64,000 nt of DNA from Streptomyces aureocirculatus (GCF_000720475.1 NZ_JOAP01000011.1:62001-126000), one strand, 5' to 3'. Shown: positions 52,327 to 62,310, numbered from the stretch's first letter. A program made the numbers and translations. The notes: a model not told the origin generated them from the sequence alone.

Positions 52327-53295
52327 GTGACGCAAGGACAGCTTCCGGTGGAGCTTCCCGGTGACAGGGGCGGCGTCGACCTCAATCTGCTGCTCGCCCT
52401 CGATGTGCTGCTCGACGAGCGCAGTGTGCGCGGGGCCGCCGCCCGGCTGCATCTGTCGGAGCCCGCGATGAGCCGCACGCTCGGCAGGCTCCGCAAGGCA
52501 CTCGGCGACCCGGTCCTGGTACGTGCGGGCCGCCGGATGGTGCCGACGCCGTACGCCCTCGCCGTGCAGGCGGAGGTGGGCGCGGTGGTGGAGCGGGCGC
52601 GGGCCGTGTTCGCCGGTCCCGGCGCCCAGGACCTGCGGACGGTCGCGCGCACGCTCACCGTGGTCGGCCAGGACGCGTTCGCCGCGGCGTGGGCGCCCCA
52701 GCTCTTCGCCCGTGCGGCGGCCGAGGCCCCGGGAGTACGGGTGCGCTTCCTCCAGGAGAGCCATCTGGCCGCGCCCGTGCTCCGCGAGGGCACCGCGGAC
52801 CTGGAGGTCGGCGTGATCGACACGGTCGCGCCCGAGGTGCGGGTCGAGCACCTCCACGACGACGTGATGATGGGCGTCGTACGCCCCGGGCACCCGCTCC
52901 TCGACGGCGAGGTGACGCCGGAGCGGTTCGCCGCCGCGGACCACCTGGCGGTGTCGCGCAAGGGGCGGATGTCCGGTCCCGTCGACGCGGCCCTCACGGA
53001 ACTCGGACTGCGCCGCAAGGTGGTGGGGAGCGTGGGGACGTACCCCTCGTCCCTCTTCATCCTGCTGCACACCGACCTCGTCGGCCTCTTCATGTCCTGG
53101 GCGCGCCCCCTGACGGACACCCTCGGTCTTGTGACCTTCCCGCTGCCCCTCGACCTGCCACCGCTCACCCTCGGCATGGCCTGGCACCCCCGCAACGACG
53201 CGGACCCGGCGCACGCGTGGCTGCGGGGGTGTGTGCGGGACCTGGGTTCACGGACGGGGGCGACACATACGCGCGAGCCGAGTGACGACACGTAA
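52327..53295 (+). CDS. LysR-family transcriptional regulator
   Basis: 322 residues from the GTG at 52327 with GAGGTGA upstream; a TTG at 52321 is in frame but less likely. N-terminal winged helix: LDVLLDERSVRGAAARLHLS with EPAMSRTLGRLRKALGD. The effector domain follows (residues 95-300). The shared gap with the MFS gene contains the interrupted inverted repeat CTTGCACAAG (minus strand, about 52305-52314), a possible LysR site. It probably controls the efflux gene and itself. Confidence 0.92.
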   Translation: MTQGQLPVELPGDRGGVDLNLLLALDVLLDERSVRGAAARLHLSEPAMSRTLGRLRKALGDPVLVRAGRRMVPTPYALAVQAEVGAVVERARAVFAGPGAQDLRTVARTLTVVGQDAFAAAWAPQLFARAAAEAPGVRVRFLQESHLAAPVLREGTADLEVGVIDTVAPEVRVEHLHDDVMMGVVRPGHPLLDGEVTPERFAAADHLAVSRKGRMSGPVDAALTELGLRRKVVGSVGTYPSSLFILLHTDLVGLFMSWARPLTDTLGLVTFPLPLDLPPLTLGMAWHPRNDADPAHAWLRGCVRDLGSRTGATHTREPSDDT

Positions 53296-53446
53296 CCGCG
53301 GGTCGAGTGACACAGCGCACTTTCGGCCATCGAACGTGCATGCTTTTCCCGGACCAGGGCAGGTGCTCCCGGCTACCACGAGTGATCAGGTGGGGCAAAA
53401 GGCAGCGAATGCCGACGAAATGCCAGGAACGGAAGGCAACAGGGAC

Positions 53447-54949
53447 GTGTCCGCACAACAGACCATCCATGTGGCGGGAGAGTGGCTGGGCGCCGCTTCC
53501 GGCGCCACCCGCGAGATCATCGACCCCGCGGATGCCAAGCCGTTCGCGATCATCGCCGAAGGCGGCACGGACGACGCCGACGCGGCCATCGCCGCCGCGC
53601 GCCGGGCCTTCGACGAGGGCCCCTGGCCGGGCACGCCGGTCGCCGAGCGCGCCGCGCTGCTGCGCCGCGTCGCAGACCTGCTGGTCCGTGACCGCGAGAA
53701 GATCGGCCTCCTGGAGAGCCGGGACGCGGGCAAGACCGTCGAAGAGGGCCGCGTCGACGTCGACTGCGTGGCCGACGCCTTCCGGTACTTCGCCGACCTC
53801 GTGATCGGCGAGGGCGCGGGCCGTGTCGTGGACGCCGGGTCCGACGACATCCACAGCGTCGTCGTGCACGAGCCCATCGGCGTCTGCACGATGATCACCC
53901 CCTGGAACTATCCGCTGCTCCAGGCGAGCTGGAAGATCGCGCCCGCCCTCGCGGCCGGCAACACCTTCGTCATCAAGCCGAGCGAGATCACTCCCCTGAC
54001 GACGGTCGCCCTGATCGAGCTCCTGGTCGAGGCCGGACTGCCCAAGGGCGTCGCCAACATCGTCACAGGACCCGGCCACACCGTCGGCGCCCGCCTCGCC
54101 GACCACCCCGATGTCGACCTCGTCTCCTTCACGGGCGGGCTCGTCTCCGGCACCAAGGTCGCCCAGGCCGCCGCCGTCGGCGTGAAGAAGGTCGCCCTCG
54201 AACTCGGCGGCAAGAACCCGAACGTCGTCTTCGCGGACGCCTGCGCCACCGACGAGGGCTTCGACACCGCCGTCGACCAGGCGCTGAACGCCGCCTTCAT
54301 CCACAGCGGGCAGGTCTGCTCCGCCGGCGGCCGCCTCATCATCGAGGAGTCGGTGCGCGAGCGCTTCGTCGCCGAACTGACCCGGCGCGCCGAGAAGATC
54401 CGCCTCGGCCGCGGCACCGAGGACGGCGTCGAGTGCGGCCCCCTCGTCTCCAAGGAGCAGCGCGAGAAGACCGAGGGCTACGTCGCATCCGCCCTGGAGG
54501 AGGGCGCCGTGCTGCGGTGCGGCGGCAAGCGGCCCGAGCCCACCGACGCGCGCCCCGCCACCGGCTACTTCTACGAGCCGACGGTCCTCGACCAGTGCCA
54601 CCGCGAGATGAAGGTCGTCCGCGAGGAGGTCTTCGGCCCGGTCCTCACCGTGGAGACCTTCCGCACCGAGGAGGAGGCCCTCGCCCTCGCCAACGACACC
54701 GAGTACGGACTCGCGGGCGCCGTGTGGACCACCGACTCCGGGCGCGCCCGCCGCATGGCACGCCGGATGCGCCACGGGACCATCTGGATCAACGACTTCC
54801 ACCCCTATCTGCCGCAGGCCGAGTGGGGCGGCTTCGGCAAGAGCGGCGTCGGCCGCGAACTGGGACCCGCAGGGCTCGCCGAGTACCGCGAGGCCAAGCA
54901 CATCTACCAGAACCTGGCGCCGCAGCCGGTCCGCTGGTTCGCCGGCTGA
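53447..54949 (+). CDS. betB: betaine-aldehyde dehydrogenase (ALDH superfamily)
   Basis: 500 residues from the GTG at 53447 (AGGGA 2-7 bases and GGAAGG 11 bases upstream; an ATG at 53420 is an alternative). Catalytic Glu252 in LELGGKNP and Cys291 in SGQVCSAGG are present, with PWNYPLLQASWK and the NAD loop FTGGLVSGTKV. It oxidises betaine aldehyde to glycine betaine. Gene order betB, betA, transporter supports this specific assignment within the broad ALDH family. The 151 bases upstream show no clear promoter. Confidence 0.88.
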   Translation: MSAQQTIHVAGEWLGAASGATREIIDPADAKPFAIIAEGGTDDADAAIAAARRAFDEGPWPGTPVAERAALLRRVADLLVRDREKIGLLESRDAGKTVEEGRVDVDCVADAFRYFADLVIGEGAGRVVDAGSDDIHSVVVHEPIGVCTMITPWNYPLLQASWKIAPALAAGNTFVIKPSEITPLTTVALIELLVEAGLPKGVANIVTGPGHTVGARLADHPDVDLVSFTGGLVSGTKVAQAAAVGVKKVALELGGKNPNVVFADACATDEGFDTAVDQALNAAFIHSGQVCSAGGRLIIEESVRERFVAELTRRAEKIRLGRGTEDGVECGPLVSKEQREKTEGYVASALEEGAVLRCGGKRPEPTDARPATGYFYEPTVLDQCHREMKVVREEVFGPVLTVETFRTEEEALALANDTEYGLAGAVWTTDSGRARRMARRMRHGTIWINDFHPYLPQAEWGGFGKSGVGRELGPAGLAEYREAKHIYQNLAPQPVRWFAG

Positions 54950-54971
54950 CCACCGTTCACCAGGCGCCGAC

Positions 54972-55099
54972 CACCGGCACCACGCGCCGACGCGCCGACC
55001 ACCAGCACCACGTGCCGTTCACCGGCATCACGCGCCGAACACCGGCACCACGCGCCGTTCACCGGCATCACGCGCCGAACACCGGCACCACGCAGCGAG
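54972..55099 (+). repeat. 20-base tandem repeats between betB and betA
   Basis: Six units of CACCGGCA(C/T)CACGCGCCG plus two variable bases (alternating AA and TT) lie at 54972-54990, 55000-55019, 55020-55039, 55040-55059, 55060-55079 and 55080-55099. The second and the last are degenerate. The repeats fall in the 257-base gap, so betA is not tightly coupled to betB. They are contiguous, without spacers, so not CRISPR. Confidence 0.92.
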
Positions 55100-55206
55100 A
55101 CGCGCGGGGCGGGACACACCGCCCCGCGCGTAACACGTTCGAGCACTCCCCGCTCATTACGCGCGAGCACCTTGCACGACCTCGCAGGAAGAGGAGCACT
55201 TCACGC

Positions 55207-56742
55207 ATGTCTGACCAGACCGAGTTCGACTACGTCATCGTCGGCGGCGGCACCGCAGGATCGGTGATCGCGTCCCGCCTCACCGAGAACCCGGACGTCT
55301 CCGTCGCCGTCATCGAGGGCGGCCCCAGCGACATCGACCGGGACGACGTCCTGACGCTGCGCCGCTGGCTCGGCCTCCTCGGCGGCGAACTCGACTACGG
55401 ATACACCACCACCGAGCAGCCGCGCGGCAACTCGCACATCCTGCACAGCCGCGCCAAGGTCCTCGGTGGCTGCTCCTCGCACAACACCCTGATCTCCTTC
55501 AAGCCGCTGCCGTCCGACTGGGACGAGTGGGAGGAGGCGGGCGCCACCGGCTGGAACGCCACGTCGATGGACCCCTACTTCGGCAAGCTGCGCAACAACG
55601 TGGTGCGCGTCGCGAAGAAGGACCAGAACCAGATCGCCACCGACTGGGTCGAGGCCGTCAAGTCCGCCTTGGACGTCCCCGAGGTCGTCGGCTTCAACGA
55701 CCGGCCCTTCGAGGAGGGCGTCGGCTTCTTCGACCTGGCCTACCACCCGGAGAACAACAAGCGTTCCTCCGCCTCCGTCGCCTATCTGCACCCCCACATG
55801 GAGGCGGGCGACCGCCCGAACCTCCACCTCTTCCTGGAGACGTGGGCGTACAGGCTGGAACTCGACGGCAAGACCGCGCGCGGCGTCCACGTCCGCACCG
55901 GGGACGGCGCGGAGCAACTGCTCACCGCCCGCCGTGAGGTGCTCGTCTGCGCGGGCGCCATCGACACGCCCCGCCTCCTGATGCACTCCGGCATCGGCCC
56001 CGCAAAGGACCTCCAGGCCCTCGGCATCCCGGTCGCGCACGACCTGCCGGGCGTCGGCGAGAACCTCATCGACCACCCCGAGTCGGTCATCGTCTGGGAG
56101 ACGAACGGGCCGATCCCCGGCAACTCCGCGATGGACTCCGACGCGGGCCTCTTCGTGAAGCGGGACCCCGCCCACAAGGGCCCGGACCTGATGTTCCACT
56201 TCTACCAGATCCCGTTCACCGACAACCCGGAGCGGCTCGGCTACGAACGCCCCGAGCACGGTGTGTCGATGACCCCGAACATCCCCAAGTCCCGCGCCCG
56301 CGGCCGCCTGTACCTCACCTCCGCTGACCCCGAGGTCAAGCCCGCCATCGACTTCAAGTACTTCGAGGACGAGGGTGACTACGACGGGCGGACGCTCGTC
56401 GACGGCATCAAGCTGGCCCGCAGGGTCGCCGAGGCCGAGCCGTTCAAGAAGTGGCTCAAGCGCGAGGTCTTCCCCGGCCCCGAGGTCACCGACGACGCCG
56501 AGATCAGCGAGCTGGTGCGCAAGGCGGCCCACACCGTCTACCACCCGGCAGGAACCTGCCGAATGGGAGCTTCCGGTGATGAACTCGCGGTGGTCGATCC
56601 CGAGTTGAGAATCCGGGGCCTGGAAGGAATCCGAATCGCGGACGCATCCGTCTTCCCGACGATGCCCGCCGTGAACCCGATGATCGGAGTACTCATGGTC
56701 GGGGAGAAATGTGCCGAGATCCTGGGAGGTGACGGCCGATGA
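55207..56742 (+). CDS. betA: choline dehydrogenase (GMC oxidoreductase)
   Basis: 511 residues, ATG after AGGAG. FAD-binding [18 protein letters not shown], the GMC signature [12 protein letters not shown], second GMC pattern [15 protein letters not shown], and the catalytic [12 protein letters not shown]is near the C-terminus, with [11 protein letters not shown]. It oxidises choline to betaine aldehyde at the membrane. Context with betB and the betaine-type ABC transporter makes choline the likely substrate. The stop overlaps the next start (ATGA). Confidence 0.9.
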   Translation: MSDQTEFDYVIVGGGTAGSVIASRLTENPDVSVAVIEGGPSDIDRDDVLTLRRWLGLLGGELDYGYTTTEQPRGNSHILHSRAKVLGGCSSHNTLISFKPLPSDWDEWEEAGATGWNATSMDPYFGKLRNNVVRVAKKDQNQIATDWVEAVKSALDVPEVVGFNDRPFEEGVGFFDLAYHPENNKRSSASVAYLHPHMEAGDRPNLHLFLETWAYRLELDGKTARGVHVRTGDGAEQLLTARREVLVCAGAIDTPRLLMHSGIGPAKDLQALGIPVAHDLPGVGENLIDHPESVIVWETNGPIPGNSAMDSDAGLFVKRDPAHKGPDLMFHFYQIPFTDNPERLGYERPEHGVSMTPNIPKSRARGRLYLTSADPEVKPAIDFKYFEDEGDYDGRTLVDGIKLARRVAEAEPFKKWLKREVFPGPEVTDDAEISELVRKAAHTVYHPAGTCRMGASGDELAVVDPELRIRGLEGIRIADASVFPTMPAVNPMIGVLMVGEKCAEILGGDGR

Positions 56743-57887
56743 GCGAGGCCGTCGTGACGAGCAAGGACACGAGCGAGGACACGAGCGAGGCGCCCGGCGA
56801 CGGGCCCGTCTTCGCCGTCGAGAACCTGTGGAAGGTCTTCGGCCCCAGAGCCGAGCGAATACCGGGCGACAGCGAACTGACAGCCCTTGACCCGGCCGAG
56901 CTGCGCGAGCGCACCGGCTGCACCGCCGCCGTGCGGGATGTGTCCTTCGAGGTGAAGAAGGGCGAGGTCTTCGTCGTCATGGGCCTGTCGGGCTCCGGCA
57001 AGTCCACCCTCGTACGCTGTCTGACCCGCCTCATCGAGCCCACGTCCGGTTCGATCCGGATCGACGGTGAGGACGTTCTCGCCATGGACAGGGCCCGCCT
57101 GCGCGAACTGCGCCGGCACCGTGCCTCGATGGTCTTCCAGCACTTCGGCCTCCTGCCGCACCGCTCGGTCCTCGACAACGTCGCGTACGGCCTGGAGATC
57201 CAGGGGGTCGGCAGGGCCGAGCGCCGTGCCAAGGCCCTCGAAGTCGTCAAGAAGGTCGGCCTCGAAGGCCTTGAGCAGCGCAAGCCCGGACAGCTCTCCG
57301 GCGGCCAGCAGCAGCGCGTGGGCCTGGCCCGCGCCCTCGCCGTGGACCCCGAAGTCCTCCTCTTCGACGAGCCGTTCAGCGCGCTCGACCCGCTGATCCG
57401 CCGCGACATGCAGGAAGAAGTCGTGCGGCTGCACCGTGAGGAGGGCCGCACGATGGTCTTCATCACCCACGACCTCAGCGAGGCCCTCAAGCTCGGCGAC
57501 CGCATCGCCCTGATGCGCGACGGCCGCGTCGTCCAGCTCGGCACCCCCGAGGAGATCGTCGGCTCACCGGCCGACGACTACGTCCGCGACTTCGTCCGCG
57601 ACGTGGCCCGCGCCGACGTGATGAGCGTACGCAGCGCGATGCGCCCCGTGGGCGAGGGCGAGGAGACCCCGGGCGCCGCCCTCGCGCCCGACGCCAAGGT
57701 CACCGAGGCCATCGAGGCCGTCGCCCGCTCCGGCTTCCCGGTGCGCGTGATGGACGGCAAGCGCTGCCTGGGCGTGGTGGACCACGCGGGGCTGCTCGCC
57801 GTCGTCGCGGGGACCGCCACGGCAGGGCCCGCCACCCCAGGGCCCGCCAGGACACCGGCTCCCGGCAAGGGCGAGGTGGTCGCCTGA
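56739..57887 (+). CDS. glycine betaine/proline ABC transporter ATP-binding protein
   Basis: 382 residues. The ProV/OpuAA extra loop (EDLWKVFG-like [14 protein letters not shown]) precedes Walker A GLSGSGKS (82-89). Signature [15 protein letters not shown] and Walker [20 protein letters not shown] follow. After the ATPase, only one CBS-like unit is visible (ATEAIEAV-like [34 protein letters not shown]), where OpuAA usually has two. That could alter ionic-strength sensing. The gene overlaps betA (ATGA) and the permease by one base. Confidence 0.93.
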   Translation: MSEAVVTSKDTSEDTSEAPGDGPVFAVENLWKVFGPRAERIPGDSELTALDPAELRERTGCTAAVRDVSFEVKKGEVFVVMGLSGSGKSTLVRCLTRLIEPTSGSIRIDGEDVLAMDRARLRELRRHRASMVFQHFGLLPHRSVLDNVAYGLEIQGVGRAERRAKALEVVKKVGLEGLEQRKPGQLSGGQQQRVGLARALAVDPEVLLFDEPFSALDPLIRRDMQEEVVRLHREEGRTMVFITHDLSEALKLGDRIALMRDGRVVQLGTPEEIVGSPADDYVRDFVRDVARADVMSVRSAMRPVGEGEETPGAALAPDAKVTEAIEAVARSGFPVRVMDGKRCLGVVDHAGLLAVVAGTATAGPATPGPARTPAPGKGEVVA

Positions 57888-59863
57888 TGGCCACCGCCAC
57901 CGCTTCCACTCCCGCACGAGATACGGGAATCGGCGCGCTCCTGCGGCACCGTGCCGTCGGTAAGCTCCTGCTGCTCGCCGTCGCCGCCGCGGTCGTCGTG
58001 CCGATCCTCAACGCCAAGTGGGCCTCCGGCGCCTGGCCCGACGCCCTCACCGTCGACCTGACCGAGCCGCTCGGCAGGACCACCGACTGGATCATCGACA
58101 ACCGCGACAGCCACTGGCTGTTCACCTACTTCCTCGGGCACGTCTCCAACGCCATCGTGCTGTCCGTGCGCGGCGTCTACCTCGTCCTGCTCGCGGCGGG
58201 CTGGGCCGGAGTGACCATCGGCGCCGGTCTGATCGCCTGGCGGGTCGCGGGCGTCAAGCTGGCCGTCATGGCGTCCACCGCGTTCGCGGTGTGCGGGCTG
58301 CTCGGCATGTGGGTGCCCACCATGCAGACGCTCGCCCTGATGACCGTGGCGGTCCTCGCCTCGGTCGTGATCGGCCTGCTCCTCGGCCTCGCGGGCGGAC
58401 TCAACGACCGCGCCTTCCGCATCCTGCGCCCGGTGCTCGACACCATGCAGGTGCTCCCCGCGTACGCGTACCTGCTGCCGTTCGCCCTCGTCTTCGGCAT
58501 GGGCGTGCCCGCGGCCATCATCGCGACGGTGGTGTACGCCGCCCCGCCCATGGCCCGGCTCACCGCGCTCGGCCTGCGCGGCGCCGACGGCGGCGTGATG
58601 GAGGCGGTGACCTCGCTGGGCGCGACCGGACGCCAGCGGCTGCTCTCCGCGCGCCTGCCCCTCGCCCTCAAGGAACTCCTGCTCGGCGTCAACCAGACCA
58701 TCATGATGGCGCTCTCCATGGCCGTCATCGCCTCCGTCATCGGCGCGGGCGGCCTCGGCGACCGCGTCTACCAGGCGCTCTCCACCGTCGACGTCGGCCA
58801 GGCGCTCGCCGCCGGTATCCCCATCGTGCTGCTCGCCGTGGTCCTTGACCGCGTCACCGGTGCCGCCGGTGAGCGCGTCGGCGCCCACGCGGAGGACAAC
58901 TCGCCACTGCGGGGCCCGCGCGGCTGGTCCGTCGCCGCTGCCGTCACCGTCGTCGCCGCGCTCGCCGCCCGCTTCGCGGACCGCGTGGACTGGCCCACGG
59001 ACTGGGTCGTCAACATCGCCCCGTCGGTCAACACCGCCAAGGAGTGGATGGTCGACCACATCTACACCGGCGTGCCCGTCGTCGGCGGCACCGCCGACTG
59101 GGCGGCGAACTTCACCGAATGGGTCCTCAACCCGGTCCGCGACGGTCTCCAGGGCCTGCCCTGGTGGTCGGTCCTCCTCATCGTCGCCGCCCTCGCCTGG
59201 CTGATCGGCACCTGGCAGACCGCGCTGACCGCCGTCGCCGCGATGGGCGCCATCGGTGTCCTCGGCGTATGGAACAAGTCCCTCGACACGCTCGCGCAGG
59301 TCCTCGCCGGTGTCGCCGTGACGCTGGTCCTCGGCTTCGCGACCGGCATCGCGGCGTCCCGCAGCAAGCGGTTCGAACGCCTGCTCCGCCCGGTGCTCGA
59401 CGTGTTCCAGACCATGCCGCAGTTCGTGTACCTGATCCCGGTCGTCGCCCTCTTCGGCATCGGCCGCGCCCCCGCGGTCGCCGCGGCCGTCGTCTACGCG
59501 CTGCCCGCCGTCGTCCGCATCACCACGCAGGGCCTGCGCCAGGTCGACGCCGCCGCGATGGAGTCCTCGCGCTCGCTCGGCGCCACCGGTTGGCAGCAAC
59601 TGCGCCAGGTCCAGTTGCCGCTCGCCCGTCCCGCCCTGATGCTCGCCCTCAACCAGGGCGTCGTCCTGGTCCTCGCCGTCGTCGTCATCGGCGGCCTCGT
59701 CGGCGGTGGCGCGCTCGGCTACGACGTCGTGTTCGGCATCGCGCAGGGCGACCTGGCGACGGGCCTGGTGGCCGGTGTCGCGATCGTCTGCCTCGGCCTG
59801 ATGCTCGACCGGGTCACGCAGCCCACGACACGCCGGGAACACAGCGCGAAGAAGGGAGCGTGA
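57887..59863 (+). CDS. glycine betaine ABC transporter permease, two fused permease domains
   Basis: 658 residues, twice the usual permease. Two binding-protein-dependent permease domains lie in tandem. The first (about 110-320) has RPVLDTMQVLPAYAYLLP with EAA loop EAVTSLGATGRQRL; the second (about 450-640) has RPVLDVFQTMPQFVYLIP with ESSRSLGATGWQQL. Together they hold about a dozen spans. A single chain can therefore provide both transmembrane halves. The start codon shares a base with the ATPase stop (TGATG). This is a ProW-like import channel for glycine betaine or choline. Confidence 0.93.
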   Translation: MATATASTPARDTGIGALLRHRAVGKLLLLAVAAAVVVPILNAKWASGAWPDALTVDLTEPLGRTTDWIIDNRDSHWLFTYFLGHVSNAIVLSVRGVYLVLLAAGWAGVTIGAGLIAWRVAGVKLAVMASTAFAVCGLLGMWVPTMQTLALMTVAVLASVVIGLLLGLAGGLNDRAFRILRPVLDTMQVLPAYAYLLPFALVFGMGVPAAIIATVVYAAPPMARLTALGLRGADGGVMEAVTSLGATGRQRLLSARLPLALKELLLGVNQTIMMALSMAVIASVIGAGGLGDRVYQALSTVDVGQALAAGIPIVLLAVVLDRVTGAAGERVGAHAEDNSPLRGPRGWSVAAAVTVVAALAARFADRVDWPTDWVVNIAPSVNTAKEWMVDHIYTGVPVVGGTADWAANFTEWVLNPVRDGLQGLPWWSVLLIVAALAWLIGTWQTALTAVAAMGAIGVLGVWNKSLDTLAQVLAGVAVTLVLGFATGIAASRSKRFERLLRPVLDVFQTMPQFVYLIPVVALFGIGRAPAVAAAVVYALPAVVRITTQGLRQVDAAAMESSRSLGATGWQQLRQVQLPLARPALMLALNQGVVLVLAVVVIGGLVGGGALGYDVVFGIAQGDLATGLVAGVAIVCLGLMLDRVTQPTTRREHSAKKGA

Positions 59864-59864
59864 C

Positions 59865-60830
59865 ATGCGCGTTCGTACGCGTGTCATGAGTGCCGTCACG
59901 GCGACCGGTGCGCTCATCGCGCTCTCCGGCTGCGGTGCCGCCGACATGACCAAGCAGGCGTCCCCGTACGCGAACGCCGCCGGAGCCAGGACGGTGACCC
60001 TCTCGGTCCAGTCCTGGGTCGGCGCGCAGGCGGATGTCGCCGTCGCCGAGTACCTGCTCAAGAACGAGCTGGGCTACCGCGTCGACAAGGTCCAGATCGA
60101 CGAGGTGCCCGCCTGGGACGCCCTCAGCCAGGGCCGCGTCGACGCGATCATGGAGGACTGGGGCCACCCGGACCAGGAGCAGCGCTACGTCAAGGACAAG
60201 AAGACGATCGTCCCCGGCGGCGATGTCGGCGTGACCGGGCACATCGGCTGGTACGTCCCGACGTACTTCGCCAAGAAGCACCCGGACGTCACGGACTGGA
60301 AGAACCTCAACAAGTACGCCGACCGGTTCCGCACCTCCGAGAGCGGCGACAAGGGCCAGCTCATGGACGGCTCCCCGTCGTACGTGACGAACGACAAGGC
60401 CCTGGTGGCGAACCTGGACCTGGACTACGAGGTCGTCTTCGCGGGCTCCGAGGCGGCCCAGATCACCCAGATCGAACAGTTCGCCAAGCAGAAGAAGCCC
60501 TTCCTCACCTACTGGTACAAGCCGCAGTGGCTGTTCGAGAAGGTACCCATGACGGAGGTGAAGCTCCCCGCCTACAAGGAGGGCTGCGACGCCGACCCCG
60601 CCAAGATCAAGTGCGCCTACCCGCACACGCCGCTCCAGAAGTACTTCAACGCCGACTTCGCGAAGAACGGCGGCAAGGCCGCGGAGTTCCTCCGCAACTT
60701 CCGGTGGTCCGAGGCTGACCAGAACGAGGTTTCCCTCCTGATCGCCGACAAGAAGATGTCGCCTGATGACGCGGCGAAGAAGTGGATCGACTCGCACGAG
60801 TCGAAATGGCGGTCCTGGCTGCCGAAGTAG
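59865..60830 (+). CDS. glycine betaine-binding lipoprotein of ABC transporter
   Basis: 321 residues. Lipobox LSGC with Cys23 after a short basic signal peptide, so it is anchored outside the membrane. The OpuAC-like domain begins at VTLSVQSWVGAQADVAV and contains Trp/Tyr residues suited to a quaternary-ammonium cage (SWVG, EDWGHPDQ, HIGWYVPTY, TYWYKPQWLF). It delivers osmoprotectant to the fused permease. It starts one base after the permease stop. The last gene of the operon; an inverted repeat follows. Confidence 0.93.
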   Translation: MRVRTRVMSAVTATGALIALSGCGAADMTKQASPYANAAGARTVTLSVQSWVGAQADVAVAEYLLKNELGYRVDKVQIDEVPAWDALSQGRVDAIMEDWGHPDQEQRYVKDKKTIVPGGDVGVTGHIGWYVPTYFAKKHPDVTDWKNLNKYADRFRTSESGDKGQLMDGSPSYVTNDKALVANLDLDYEVVFAGSEAAQITQIEQFAKQKKPFLTYWYKPQWLFEKVPMTEVKLPAYKEGCDADPAKIKCAYPHTPLQKYFNADFAKNGGKAAEFLRNFRWSEADQNEVSLLIADKKMSPDDAAKKWIDSHESKWRSWLPK

Positions 60831-60856
60831 CCCCCCGTCAATCGCGCTGCGCGCTC

Positions 60857-60928
60857 GTCCTCAAACGCCGGACGGGCTGAGACTTTGCCGCGTCGGCGAA
60901 GATTTCAGCCCGTCCGGCGTTTGAGGAC
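60857..60928. repeat. 24-bp inverted repeat, probable terminator of a dispersed Streptomyces type
   Basis: Positions 60857-60880 and 60905-60928 are perfect inverted copies (arm begins GTCCTCAAACGCCGGACG), separated by 24 bases. Very similar inverted repeats with CTCAAACGCCGGACGGGCTGA are, in my memory, scattered between genes in many streptomycetes. It separates the betaine operon from the convergent PEP-mutase-family gene and could terminate both. Confidence 0.85.
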
Positions 60929-60992
60929 CGGGGTCTGGGGCGGAGCCCCAGGATCGGGAAGGGGCGGGATTGGGGAGCCCCCGGCAGGGCCC

Positions 60993-61727
60993 CTACCCCA
61001 GCCCCTCCGCGACCCCCCGCAGCGCTTCCATCGCCCGGCGGTGCAACCCCGGCCCGAAGGTGACCCTAGACGCCCCCAGCTCCCCGAGCTCCCGGGGAGA
61101 CGGCCCACCCGGAAGGTGGACCACATTGAGCGGCGCGTCGATCGCGTCCCGCAAGGCGGGGATGACGTCGACGGGCGCCATGATGACGTACACGGAATCG
61201 GCCCCCGCCGCCAGGTAGAGCCGGGCCCGCCGGACGGTCTCCGCCAGGTCCGGCACCCCACGGACGTACGTGTCGACGCGCGCGTTGACGAACAGCTCCG
61301 CCCCGGCGACCTCCCGCACCGCCGCGAGGTAATCCGCCTGCTCCTGGGCGTCCTTGAGACCCCCCACGGGGGTGTCCTCGCGCCCCCAGGAGTCCTCCAG
61401 GTTGCACCCGACGACCCCGGCGTCGAGCAACCGCCCCACCAGCCTCCGCGCCTCAAGCCCGTACCCGTCCTCGACGTCCGCGCTGACCGGCACCGACACG
61501 GCCCGCGCGATCCGCCCCACGGCCTCGAACATCTCCCGCGGCGGCACGGACCCGTCGGCGTACCCGAGGGAGGCGGCGACACCCGCGCTTGGCGTGGCGA
61601 GCGCGGGGAACCCGGCCTCCTCGAAGACGCGGGCGCTGGCCGCGTCCCACGGTCCCGGCAGGACGAGCGGATCGCCGGGAGCCCGGTCCCGGTGCAGCGC
61701 GCCGAACGCCGCGGCCGTGCCGGTCAC
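60993..61727 (-). CDS. isocitrate lyase / PEP mutase superfamily protein
   Basis: 244 residues from the GTG at 61727, which overlaps the stop of the upstream AhpD-like gene (GTGA). Signature elements: LVLPGPWDAASARVFEEAGF, metal-binding SADVEDGYG (Asp84, Asp87) and NARVDTY. Members break or form C-C and C-P bonds of oxaloacetate-like acids (for example oxaloacetate decarboxylase, phosphonopyruvate hydrolase); the specific substrate cannot be read from sequence. The catalytic Cys of isocitrate lyase (KKCGH) is absent. Probably co-translated with the AhpD-like protein. Confidence 0.85.
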   Translation of the reverse strand: MTGTAAAFGALHRDRAPGDPLVLPGPWDAASARVFEEAGFPALATPSAGVAASLGYADGSVPPREMFEAVGRIARAVSVPVSADVEDGYGLEARRLVGRLLDAGVVGCNLEDSWGREDTPVGGLKDAQEQADYLAAVREVAGAELFVNARVDTYVRGVPDLAETVRRARLYLAAGADSVYVIMAPVDVIPALRDAIDAPLNVVHLPGGPSPRELGELGASRVTFGPGLHRRAMEALRGVAEGLG

Positions 61728-62263
61728 TCGGCGGGCCGGTGCGCGGTCGAGCCCGGCGTGTAGTGGCCCGGCACCATGCGGGAGGTCACCGCGAAGCGGT
61801 TCCAGCCGTTGATGAGGGTGATCGCCGCGATCAGGTGGGCCATCTCGGTGTCGTCGAAGTGCTTCGCGGCCCGCTCGTACACGTCGTCCGGCACGAAGCC
61901 GTCGGTGAGGACGGTGACGGCCTCGGTCAGCTCGATGGCCGCGATCTCCTTGGCCGTGTAGAAGTGCTTGGACTCCTCCCAGGCGCTGAGCTGCACGATC
62001 CGCTCGACGCTCTCACCCGCGGCGAGGGCGTCCTTGGTGTGCATGTCGATGCAGAACGCGCAGTGGTTGATCTGCGAGGCCCGCAACTGCACCAGTTCGA
62101 AGAGGACCGGGTCGACGCCCTTCTTCGCGGCGGTGGCGAGCCGGATCATGGCTTTGTACGCCTCGGGGGCGTGCTCGGCGATGTCGAGACGGGGCAGGTG
62201 CTCGGGAAGGCGCTCGTCCTCGCGGACCGTGCCGCTTTCGGTGCCGCTCTCCATGTTCGTCAT
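61724..62263 (-). CDS. carboxymuconolactone decarboxylase/AhpD-family protein
   Basis: 179 residues. The AhpD redox motif is complete: HCAFCIDMH with Cys68, Cys71 and His75, followed by VQLSAWEESKHFY and IAAITLINGWNRFAVTSRM. Such proteins are peroxidase partners or lactone decarboxylases. On the minus strand TAGCGT ends seven bases before the ATG at 62263, so the mRNA may be leaderless. It is divergent from the MocR gene, which may control it. Confidence 0.88.
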   Translation of the reverse strand: MTNMESGTESGTVREDERLPEHLPRLDIAEHAPEAYKAMIRLATAAKKGVDPVLFELVQLRASQINHCAFCIDMHTKDALAAGESVERIVQLSAWEESKHFYTAKEIAAIELTEAVTVLTDGFVPDDVYERAAKHFDDTEMAHLIAAITLINGWNRFAVTSRMVPGHYTPGSTAHRPAE

Positions 62264-62310
62264 ACGTACGACGCTACGATCCGATTAGCCCAGAGGTATG
62301 GTCCATTTCC

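Noticed and set aside
54972..55099. CRISPR array
   Set aside because: The 20-base repeats are directly adjacent without unique spacers and no cas genes are near.
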